This document shows, piece by piece, positions 1 through 6,673 of a DNA stretch of 18,075 bases (position 1 is its first letter; every line of letters begins with the position of its first letter). The DNA lies in NCBI GenBank assembly GCA_031429355.1, contig JANOZM010000008.1, positions 1-18,075 on the forward strand, written 5' to 3'. A program made the position numbers and the translations under genes. Source of the stretch: JANOZM01 sp031429355 (lineage in GTDB: Bacteria > Pseudomonadota > Gammaproteobacteria > Burkholderiales > Burkholderiaceae_E). Under the pieces are notes generated by a model that ran no database searches, was not told where the DNA came from, and worked only from the letters and a program-made list of their open reading frames with translations.

Positions 1-119
1 AACTAATCCAGCGAAGATTCGAAAGTGATCGGCATTCCGAGTTAGTACAGCATATCCGTGATGTAACGCCGTTGCAGCGATTAACGCATCATGTGCTCCA
101 GAAGTTATGTTCTTAGGTA
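1..119. repeat. Left copy of 119-bp terminal direct repeat
   Basis: These bases are identical, base for base, to the last 119 bases of the window. The repeat lies inside a truncated vapC gene. An exact repeat confined to the two ends is what a circular or looped contig looks like when an assembler leaves one k-mer of overlap. A genuine pair of duplicated vapC fragments about 18 kb apart is the alternative. Confidence 0.97.
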
Positions 120-177
120 ACGACGCAATCATCCTAGCGTGAGTGCGAGCGACTGACGACGTGATTTCTAGGCCCAT
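1..177 (-). pseudogene. Truncated vapC-like PIN toxin, 3' half (left copy, runs off the edge)
   Basis: On the minus strand this reads as the C-terminal half of a PIN-domain (VapC) ribonuclease, with motifs HDALIAATALHHGYAVLTRN and ADHFRIFAGLV. It opens at an ATG at 177, with a stop codon (TAG) two codons upstream in the same frame. The N-terminal part carrying the LDTN aspartate and the conserved glutamate is absent, as is any antitoxin gene. If the window is closed through its terminal repeat, the frame continues into 17956-17939 and ends VEPFE-stop, giving 64 codons in all. Intact VapC proteins are about 130-140 residues, so this is a relic that should lack nuclease activity. It is related to, but clearly different from, the intact VapC at 4248-4667. 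Confidence 0.8.
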
Positions 178-190
178 GGATCTCTAGATT

Positions 191-219
191 TTGACAGCTT
201 TAATCTCACGTCATTTACA
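191..219 (+). promoter_or_regulatory. Possible sigma70-type promoter before the truncated rhs gene
   Basis: A perfect -35 hexamer TTGACA (191-196) is followed after 17 bases by a poor -10 candidate, TTTACA (214-219). It points towards the truncated rhs frame. The weak -10 makes this tentative, and it may be chance in AT-rich junction DNA. Confidence 0.25.
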
Positions 220-275
220 TCTTTAGCAAATGACGAACGGTCCGTCGAACTTAACTGAGGGCCTTTTGCAAGCAA

Positions 276-3200
276 TTGATCGAGCATGCCAATTGGAAAG
301 CCTCCCGTACACCTATCTGGGATGTCGAATATCGTTTTCCGACGCAATCGTCAAATGCCTCGGGCCATACGGAGACGCGCCAATACGATTTTGCAACCGG
401 CCAAGTACTTGCCTTAACTGGGCCTAACAGCCTAACAACCAATTGGCAATACGATGCGTTTGGGCGCCTAAAGCAAGAAACACGTGTTGACGGTACCTAC
501 ACCACTACGGCCATTAAGCAATGCCAAACTAGTTGCAGTGGCGCTTCGGTTGTTGTAATTAGCGAAGTAAAAAATGCGCAGGGCGTGCGAATTGCCAACC
601 CAGCCTTGGTTTACAGCGATGGAATGGGGCGTGAAGTAAAAAGCCAAACATGGGGCTTTGACGGCGCCGAAATTTTTGCTGAAAGCGAATACGCTAGCGA
701 TGGTCGTTTATATCGCAAATCGCGCCCGCGCTTTGTTTCGGCCACTGCCTACTACACCACCTACGGTTACGACGGCTTTGGTCGCGTTAAAACCATGGCC
801 GATCCAGATGGCACCAGTTCAGTTAACTACAAAGGTTCTATCAAAGAATCGATTAATCCTAAATCGCAATATCGTACTGAAACAACCGATGCCTTGGGCC
901 GCTTAAAACAAGTAAAAGATCATTTAAATGGCACGTTAACTTATGAGCGCGATTTATTTGGCAACATTACTAAAACGACCGATCCAAGCGGCAATGTTAT
1001 TACCGTTCAGTACGATCTGTTAGGCCGTAAAACAGCGCTAACCGATCCGAATCTTGGGCCTATTAGTTTTGTAGTGGATGGTTTGGGTTTAACTCAACGC
1101 CGCACCGATGCGAAAGGCCAAGTTGTCAATTACTATTACGATAACTTAAACCGTTTAACGCAACGCGCAGAAAATGACCTAACCAGCAACTGGGTTTACG
1201 ACACAGCCGTTAAAGGTATTGGCCGCATTGCCGAAGTATTTACCGGCACCCCAGCGGTAAAAGATTACCGCCGCATTTACAGTTACGACACTTTGAGCCG
1301 CGAGGCCAGCGTGGCGGCTACGTTAGATACGGTGTACACCAGCGCTAATGTTTACGATACCAGTGGGCGCATTCAAACGGTTAGTTACCAACGGGCCGCC
1401 GGTGGCGTTGGTGGCGCCAGCAGTGCGGTCACCCAAACCTTTAATTACAACTACAACACCTATGGCTTTTTAAGCAGCGTCAGTAGTGGGCTAGGGACTC
1501 ACTTAACCATTACTGCCAAAGACGCGCTAAACCGCCCCACCCAGCAACAATGGGGCAATGGCCTGTTATCGTATAAAGCCTATTTTCCAACCACAGCCCG
1601 TTTGCAACGGTTATACACCGGCAATGCGTCCGGTTCGGTGGTGTTGCAAGACGACACTTACGCTTGGGATGAACTGGGTAATTTAACCAGCCGCATAGAA
1701 ACGGCCAGCGGCCAGAGTATTTCCGAAACCTTCGGCTACGATGGCTTAAACCGTTTAACCAGCAGCCAAGTATCGGGCCAGCCCTTGCGCAGCTTTGGTT
1801 ACGATGCAGTCGGCAACCTCACGCAAAAAACGATCCCGAACAATGTAGGCACCCAAAGCTCGGTTACGTTGTACTACCCCTACAGCGGCCCCAGCAGCAT
1901 ACGGCCTAATGCCGTTAGCGGCATTGCCGGCATGGTCAATGGCACCAGTACCCCAAGCTATGCGTACGATGCCAACGGCAACATGCAATCGGGAGCAGGC
2001 AGATCCTTCACATGGACGAGCTTTGACCAACCCGCCAGCATCAGCGCCACTAATGCAGCAGGCGGCACCAACACCGCCACCTTTTTATACGGCCCCGAGC
2101 ACCAACGCCTAAAGCAAGTACAAACCCGCACGGTAAACGTGGGTGGCACCAACCAAACCACCACCCAAACGATCTTTTACGCAGGCGCGGTAGAAAAAGA
2201 CATCAGCACCACCAACGGCATTAGCACGACCACGTGGCGCACCACCATGCCCTATGGCATTGGCGTGCTGGTTGAAACCATGCCCAGTGGCAGCACCACG
2301 CCAACAGCCGCGCAAGTACGCTACCACCACAAAGACCATTTAGGTTCGATTCAAGTGGTGTCCGACGCGGCTGGTAGTGCAATTGACAAGAGGGATTTTG
2401 ATAGTTGGGGGCAAAGCCGCGGGGTAGCCAACGGAGCCGATGCAGCGCTAACGGGGCCAAACAACCCCGTGCCGGTTAGTTATGCAAACAACGAGCGCAC
2501 AGGATTTACAGGGCACGAACAACTAGACGCCTTTGGCCTTATCCACATGAATGGCCGGCTGTACGACCCGGTGATAAGCCGCTTCATTAGTGCCGACCCG
2601 TATGTGCAAGACGAAAGCGATACGCAGGGCACCAACCGGTATAGCTATGTGGGGAACAACCCGTTGAATACGGTGGACCCTAGTGGGTTTATTGCGATGA
2701 AGGTGGACTTAACGTTCAGGAATTATGTTCAGGAGTCGGGGCTTAGGGGGCATTGGGGTAATCCGCACGACGGTGGTTGTATTAAAGTTCTGGGCAGTAG
2801 TTGCTTAGGGCCGACCGAGCCTTGGCGGCCAGGGATGCCACTTTTGTTCAATAGTTCGGACCCGACCAATCCAAGCCCAGCCGATGATGGAAAACCCGGC
2901 TGGTTCAAAGAGAGCTTTGGTAATTTAACGTTACGTGTTGAAGATGTAGTCGTAACGGGCCAATCACGACTAACCCGTGAGCGTGGAGAGATGCAAGTCG
3001 TTGATCGTGCAGTTGGTATTTACCAAAGTTGCGATAACAGTGCTTGTGTGCGTGCCTCGGCTGCCGCGATGAATGATTTGTATAACCAATTACGGATCAG
3101 CGGCTCGCAATTGCATTCGAGTTCGATGATGCAACTAGGCGCGAATAAAGCGCAGGCCAGCGTAAGAAGCGGCGATACGAAATCTGCGGTTAATCAGGCG

Positions 3201-3521
3201 GGAATTATTGGGGTTGCTGGAGTCGGGAACAATACTCTAAAATTTGGTTCGTCCGGTGGGCAGCAAGCGGGAAAACGCTTTACCCCAAAAGGGAAAGAAC
3301 AAGTTAGATCTGAAAGTCGAGACGCAAATGACGGGCAGACAAAGTGTGCAAACTGCAGTACAACGACAATTCCAGCGAAGCAGGGCCAAACTGGTGTAAC
3401 TCCACCAAACAATGAAACGCATGTGGATCATGTAATCCCAAAGTCTAAAGGAGGTGATGGTTCTCCTAATAATGGCCAAATTTTATGCCGTGAGTGTAAT
3501 TTAAAGAAAAGCGACAATTGA
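276..3521 (+). CDS. 5'-truncated Rhs/YD-repeat protein with C-terminal HNH nuclease toxin
   Basis: This 1081-residue protein is a contact-dependent or polymorphic-toxin Rhs protein that has lost its N-terminal delivery portion. Residues about 14-770 are degenerate YD repeats, such as YDAFGRL, YDGFGRV, YDLLGRK, YDGLNRL, YDAVGNL and YDANGNM. The conserved core end runs from RLYDPVISRFISADPY to NRYSYVGNNPLNTVDPSG, finishing near residue 805. A variable tip follows (806-1081): a Gly/Pro-rich part, a VVVTGQ segment (about 891-896), then an HNH nuclease with zinc knuckles CANC (C1024, C1027) and CREC (C1071, C1074) around HVDHVIPKSKGG (H1049, D1051, H1052). The frame is open only from 255, and the TTG at 276 has no convincing ribosome site. 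The first residues already sit inside repeat sequence, so the true start is lost at the junction. A DUF4265 gene overlaps the 3' end. The toxin assignment rests on architecture; nuclease activity is inferred. Confidence 0.9.
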   Translation: MIEHANWKASRTPIWDVEYRFPTQSSNASGHTETRQYDFATGQVLALTGPNSLTTNWQYDAFGRLKQETRVDGTYTTTAIKQCQTSCSGASVVVISEVKNAQGVRIANPALVYSDGMGREVKSQTWGFDGAEIFAESEYASDGRLYRKSRPRFVSATAYYTTYGYDGFGRVKTMADPDGTSSVNYKGSIKESINPKSQYRTETTDALGRLKQVKDHLNGTLTYERDLFGNITKTTDPSGNVITVQYDLLGRKTALTDPNLGPISFVVDGLGLTQRRTDAKGQVVNYYYDNLNRLTQRAENDLTSNWVYDTAVKGIGRIAEVFTGTPAVKDYRRIYSYDTLSREASVAATLDTVYTSANVYDTSGRIQTVSYQRAAGGVGGASSAVTQTFNYNYNTYGFLSSVSSGLGTHLTITAKDALNRPTQQQWGNGLLSYKAYFPTTARLQRLYTGNASGSVVLQDDTYAWDELGNLTSRIETASGQSISETFGYDGLNRLTSSQVSGQPLRSFGYDAVGNLTQKTIPNNVGTQSSVTLYYPYSGPSSIRPNAVSGIAGMVNGTSTPSYAYDANGNMQSGAGRSFTWTSFDQPASISATNAAGGTNTATFLYGPEHQRLKQVQTRTVNVGGTNQTTTQTIFYAGAVEKDISTTNGISTTTWRTTMPYGIGVLVETMPSGSTTPTAAQVRYHHKDHLGSIQVVSDAAGSAIDKRDFDSWGQSRGVANGADAALTGPNNPVPVSYANNERTGFTGHEQLDAFGLIHMNGRLYDPVISRFISADPYVQDESDTQGTNRYSYVGNNPLNTVDPSGFIAMKVDLTFRNYVQESGLRGHWGNPHDGGCIKVLGSSCLGPTEPWRPGMPLLFNSSDPTNPSPADDGKPGWFKESFGNLTLRVEDVVVTGQSRLTRERGEMQVVDRAVGIYQSCDNSACVRASAAAMNDLYNQLRISGSQLHSSSMMQLGANKAQASVRSGDTKSAVNQAGIIGVAGVGNNTLKFGSSGGQQAGKRFTPKGKEQVRSESRDANDGQTKCANCSTTTIPAKQGQTGVTPPNNETHVDHVIPKSKGGDGSPNNGQILCRECNLKKSDN

Positions 3522-3961
3522 ATACGAACGAGCATCGAAAAATTAGTTTTCAATTAGTCATTGATGAAGATGACTATCCGCCAATACCCGTTGAATCTTT
3601 ATGGGCAGTGCCTGAAGGTGAGAACTATCGGATCGATAGCGTGCCTTTTTTTACCTCGTCCGCTACGGTTGGTGATTTAGTTAGTGTTTCGATTGACCAC
3701 AACGGCACTATGTGGTTTGACGCAGTTCTAACGAGTTCTGCAAACTCGTTAATTCGAGTCGTATTTTTCGATCAAAGTGCTTCCCCCGAAGTGCAAACGC
3801 AAATTAGGAAGTTTGGATGCGGCTTTGAAATAATGCAGCAGTTTAATTTGCTCGCAATTGATATCCCCATTGGTGTAGACATTGAAGCGTTGAAAGCCTA
3901 CCTAGTTTTGATGGCAAATGAATCTAAGTTAGATTTTGAAGAAGCGATATTGCGAGCTTAG
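3518..3961 (+). CDS. DUF4265 protein, probable immunity protein for the HNH toxin tip
   Basis: This 147-residue cytoplasmic protein resembles the DUF4265 family. The matching features are DEDDYPPIPVESLWAV near the N-terminus, the YRIDSVPFF segment, VGDLVSV followed by MWFDAVLTSS, and a C-terminal LDFEEAILRA. Its TTG start at 3518 overlaps the TGA stop of the rhs toxin gene, so the two are translationally coupled. No later ATG would keep the conserved N-terminus. There is no signal peptide or membrane segment, and the protein is acidic. A small acidic gene overlapping the 3' end of an rhs toxin tip is the classic position of a cognate immunity gene. The immunity role is inferred from position, since DUF4265 itself has no assigned biochemical function that I know of. 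Confidence 0.75.
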   Translation: MNTNEHRKISFQLVIDEDDYPPIPVESLWAVPEGENYRIDSVPFFTSSATVGDLVSVSIDHNGTMWFDAVLTSSANSLIRVVFFDQSASPEVQTQIRKFGCGFEIMQQFNLLAIDIPIGVDIEALKAYLVLMANESKLDFEEAILRA

Positions 3962-4247
3962 GTGAGTGAAAATTGGACAAAATGAGAAAGGAGTACGACC
4001 CCTCTAATTCAAGCTCAAGTCCACTTTTTTGACTAGTTCCAAGTGAGCCGTTGCCTGTTTTTTTAACTAATTGATTTGGCTAATAGACTACTTTTGCATT
4101 GTGCCTCAGATATCCAAACGATCTAGGCATTGCGTTCAATTGCTAAAGTAAGTGGTGTGCGGCACCTTGTGATGCCGCAAAATCAAGAGCCCCGCCGAAG
4201 GATAAAAATCTTAAATCCGATTTTGTCGATTTATTCTTCATTTAGTT
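3962..4247. other. Intergenic region between rhs immunity gene and vapC
   Basis: This is 286 bases of AT-leaning sequence between a plus-strand and a minus-strand gene end, so transcription converges here. It contains T-runs at about 4027-4032 and 4058-4064, but no good stem directly before them. It also holds the inverted repeat listed at 4158-4179. I see no credible gene; a 60-codon plus-strand frame here runs into the vapC 3' end and resembles nothing. Confidence 0.6.
4158..4179. repeat. Perfect 7-bp inverted repeat (hairpin) downstream of vapC
   Basis: TGCGGCA and TGCCGCA are separated by 8 bases and could form a hairpin about 70 bases beyond the vapC stop. Neither strand has a run of T directly after the stem, so it is not a standard intrinsic terminator. 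It may still slow or end transcription between the converging units. Confidence 0.5.
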
Positions 4248-4667
4248 TCAAGCCTCCCAAGGATTTACTACGCTTACTCCTGTGGGTTCAAAATCAGCGA
4301 TGTTGCGAGTAACAACGGTCATGCCATGAACGAGGGCGGTGGCTGCAATTAGCGCGTCGCGTTCATCGCGCTTATCAGGAACATGCAGGCTTGCGCAGCG
4401 CCTAGCAATCGCTGTATCTACGGCTAACGTGCGTCTAGAAAATTCGGGTAATACCTGCAGCTCAAACCACGCGCGAAGCAGCGCCCCTTGAGTTGCGTCT
4501 TTTCTCTCTATGGATAGAACGCCGAGCTCTAATTCCATAAGTGTTATAGCAGACACGAAGAGGTCTGATGCGTCGACACTCACCGACCAAGCAACTACAT
4601 TCGGATTGGCCTTGTTTTGTGTGACCTTCCTTAGCTCGGACACGACATTGGTGTCCAGTACGTACAT
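4248..4667 (-). CDS. vapC: VapC-family PIN-domain toxin ribonuclease
   Basis: This 139-residue PIN-domain protein is the likely toxin of a type II toxin-antitoxin pair, a metal-dependent RNase that blocks translation when freed from its antitoxin. The acidic active-site set is in place: D5 in LDTN, E45 in TLMELELG, D104 in RDALIAATA, and N122/D125 in TRNIADF. The length is normal for the family. The start is taken as the ATG at 4667, which overlaps the antitoxin stop (TGATG). A TTG one codon upstream is the less likely alternative. It is the FitB/VapC type with the antitoxin gene upstream in one operon. It looks complete and functional, unlike the vapC fragment at the window edges. The RNA target cannot be told from the sequence. 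Confidence 0.9.
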   Translation of the reverse strand: MYVLDTNVVSELRKVTQNKANPNVVAWSVSVDASDLFVSAITLMELELGVLSIERKDATQGALLRAWFELQVLPEFSRRTLAVDTAIARRCASLHVPDKRDERDALIAATALVHGMTVVTRNIADFEPTGVSVVNPWEA

Positions 4668-4921
4668 CAAGTCAGATCGACCGTACGATGGCGAATAACT
4701 GCGCGCGGCGGATCAAACTCAATTACTTCGCCATCTGGCAGCGCCAAGGCGTCTGCAATATTGCGACGCTGTTTTGTCAGCCGCTGATACTCAGCAAAGG
4801 TCAACAGCACGTGAGCGGGTTTGCCTCGGTCTGTAATAAACACGGGTCCGCTATTTGCCGCTCGCTTTGCCTCGCTAGCCCCTTGGTTGAATTCGCGGCT
4901 CGAAAAAGTAGTAATAGTCAT
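4667..4921 (-). CDS. Phd/YefM-family antitoxin
   Basis: This 84-residue protein has a Phd/YefM-type N-terminal DNA-binding fold: TTFSSREFNQ, then SEAKRAANSGPVFITDRGKP and AHVLLTFAEYQRL. Its short C-terminal tail (DGEVIEFDPPRAVIR) probably wraps the toxin active site. It is the first gene of the operon and overlaps the vapC start by one base, so toxin and antitoxin should be made in a set ratio and the pair should repress its own promoter. The upstream region carries a small GTAA/TTAC dyad (about 4948-4960) that could be part of the operator, though this is weak. The pairing of a Phd-type antitoxin with a PIN toxin is common. Confidence 0.88.
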   Translation of the reverse strand: MTITTFSSREFNQGASEAKRAANSGPVFITDRGKPAHVLLTFAEYQRLTKQRRNIADALALPDGEVIEFDPPRAVIRHRTVDLT

Positions 4922-4940
4922 GATTAGCTTTCATCCATAA

Positions 4941-5174
4941 CTTCAATGTAAGGATGTTACTACAAAGAAGGGGCTAACGCAACGCACCAAGGAAATAGAC
5001 CGATTCTTGGCATTGCTCCCCAACGCAGCGGCACTGGCGCTGCAAAACCCATACGAGTTTACAAGAGTTTATGGCCTATCACGCATTGGTACTCCCCAGC
5101 TAGTCAACATCGAGCGCGACTCGATTCAAACTCGCCGCAGAGCGCTCGATCCGATCGATTGCGGTAGGCAATAA
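4941..5174 (+). other. Stop-free stretch of 77 codons without ATG, unassigned
   Basis: Between the antitoxin promoter and the end of the DUF1501 gene, one plus-strand frame is open for 77 codons (for example KEIDRFLALLPNAAALALQN). It has no ATG or GTG start and no ribosome site. I do not recognise it. It may be a gene remnant or chance; no other gene is visible in the 352 bases between 4921 and 5274. Confidence 0.2.
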
Positions 5175-5201
5175 AAACTGGTTGTTTGCGGACTGTGATA
5201 A

Positions 5202-5221
5202 CGGCGGCTTACGCGCCGCCG
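5202..5221 (-). terminator. Strong GC hairpin downstream of the DUF1501 gene
   Basis: CGGCGGC and GCCGCCG form a perfect 7-bp stem with a 6-base loop, about 52 bases after the DUF1501 stop. There is no T-run on either side, so intrinsic termination is doubtful. Its position suggests a role in ending the transcript or protecting the 3' end of the DUF1800-DUF1501 mRNA. Confidence 0.4.
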
Positions 5222-5273
5222 CAATTTACACGCTGATTGAATTAACCCCAAACTAGGATTGAATCATCAGTGG

Positions 5274-6659
5274 CTAAGTCCCCGCCCTAAACAATCCTAA
5301 ATCCTTCGTGCTGTAGCTATTGATATTCGGCACCACATCGACCAAGTTCGTTGGGCTTACACCCATCCACGTTGCAAGAGTTGCAGCGAGTTGATCAACG
5401 GCCATCGTAGGCAGCATGCGGCCTTGTCCAACGTCGTCGCGGCTTTCGGCGCCAAGTGTCGGCGCTTTACCGAAGAAACTACGTTCTTTTATCGCGCCAC
5501 CGGTTACAAAATGGTAGCTTCCCCAGCCGTGGTCTGAACCGTCGCCGTTGGATCTCATCGTTCGGCCAAAGTCTGATGCTGTGAACGCCGTGACTTGGTT
5601 CGATAGGTTCAGTTCAATCATCGCTTTATCAAAGGCCTCCATCGCACTACCCACTTGCCCGAGTAGTGTTGGATGCAATTCAAGTAGATTGTCGTGGTGG
5701 TCAAAGCCTCCAAGGCTTACGAAAAAAACTTGTCGCTTTGCGCCGAGCGAAGAGCGCGCTGCGATCATGCGTGCCACCATTTTCAGCTGTGCGGCTAGTC
5801 CGGAGTCGGGGAACACGGTGTTTACCGTTTGTGCGCTACCCAATGCGCTGGTGAAGCTCACATTGGCGTCTATTGAGCGCTTCACTACGCGTGCGTACTC
5901 GCGCTCTAAATTATTACTGCCAGCCGAGCTGCTGATGAACTCACGCAGTGTTTGTGCCGCTGCGCTCGATCCATAAAGGGTATTGCCAATGCCATTGATC
6001 GATACCGAGCCACTGGTCGAAAGCTGGTACTGTGCCGTGCTATTGCCAGATAAATAAACTGCGTTTCCAGAAACACTCACCGCGGTGAACGTCGCTTGAG
6101 AATTACCGGCGGCAAACAGATCGCCCATACGTCCACCCCAGCCTGATGACGCCCCCTCGGGGTTGCTTGCCTGCCAGACCGATTGTTGGTCGTTGTGTGA
6201 AAACAGCTTAGGAGGCAGGGGCACCGAACGCGTGGTGAATTGGGGCAGGTCGGTCGGTTGGATCAAGGGGCCGACGTTCAGTAGCACGCCCATTCGTCCA
6301 GCGTCAAATACCCGTCTAAGTGGCAACAGCGCTGGGGACAAAGCGTACTGGCGTGAATCGGGCAACATAATGTCTGGCGAAAGTAGGGTGCCCTCGAGAT
6401 CGGTGCGATTGGTGGCCAATCCACCGCGCATCAAAAGGTATTTGGCGTAAGTGCTTTGGTCATAGGGCACCAAGGTGTTTCCATGATCATTACCGCCATA
6501 GAGAAAAATGCAAACCAAGGCTTTGTAATCGGTCGGTGCCGATTGCGCCGCTGCTTCGCCGATGGCAGCTAAATTGAGCGCCCAAGGAACGGCTGAGCCA
6601 ACGACCGATAATGCTGAGGCGCGTTTGATGAATTCGCGCCGGGAGTTGTTTGATGTCAT
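5274..6659 (-). CDS. DUF1501 family protein, Tat-exported
   Basis: This 461-residue secreted protein is of the DUF1501 (sulfatase/phosphatase-fold) family. It begins with a twin-arginine signal, SRREFIKRA (residues 6-14), then a hydrophobic stretch and a likely cleavage site near AAAQS (36-40). It should therefore be folded, perhaps with metal, before export to the periplasm. Family hallmarks follow: LVCIFLYGGNDHGNTLVPYD near residue 48, DFGRTMRSNG (F364-G365-R366) and SDHGWGSYHFVTGG (D376, H377). The start at 6659 has a GGGA ribosome site at good spacing. It lies 14 bases after the DUF1800 gene and is clearly co-transcribed with it. The DUF1800-DUF1501 pair is widespread in Gram-negative bacteria, but its biochemical role is not established. 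Confidence 0.92.
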   Translation of the reverse strand: MTSNNSRREFIKRASALSVVGSAVPWALNLAAIGEAAAQSAPTDYKALVCIFLYGGNDHGNTLVPYDQSTYAKYLLMRGGLATNRTDLEGTLLSPDIMLPDSRQYALSPALLPLRRVFDAGRMGVLLNVGPLIQPTDLPQFTTRSVPLPPKLFSHNDQQSVWQASNPEGASSGWGGRMGDLFAAGNSQATFTAVSVSGNAVYLSGNSTAQYQLSTSGSVSINGIGNTLYGSSAAAQTLREFISSSAGSNNLEREYARVVKRSIDANVSFTSALGSAQTVNTVFPDSGLAAQLKMVARMIAARSSLGAKRQVFFVSLGGFDHHDNLLELHPTLLGQVGSAMEAFDKAMIELNLSNQVTAFTASDFGRTMRSNGDGSDHGWGSYHFVTGGAIKERSFFGKAPTLGAESRDDVGQGRMLPTMAVDQLAATLATWMGVSPTNLVDVVPNINSYSTKDLGLFRAGT

Positions 6660-6673
6660 ATGATTCCCGGTGT

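Noticed and set aside
230..427. 65-codon ATG frame at the left edge of the rhs gene
   Set aside because: It overlaps the rhs frame, which is supported by YD repeats from the first residues. It has no family resemblance and no ribosome site.
450..2690. Tandem DNA repeats or CRISPR array in the rhs gene
   Set aside because: The repetition is at protein level (degenerate YD motifs of varying spacing). There are no near-identical DNA repeats with regular spacers.
4130..4312. 60-codon plus-strand frame between rhs immunity gene and vapC
   Set aside because: It runs into the vapC 3' end in antisense, has low-complexity basic composition and no start signal.
5548..5976. 142-codon plus-strand open frame inside DUF1501
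   Set aside because: It is a shadow of the well-supported minus-strand DUF1501 gene with no recognisable motifs.
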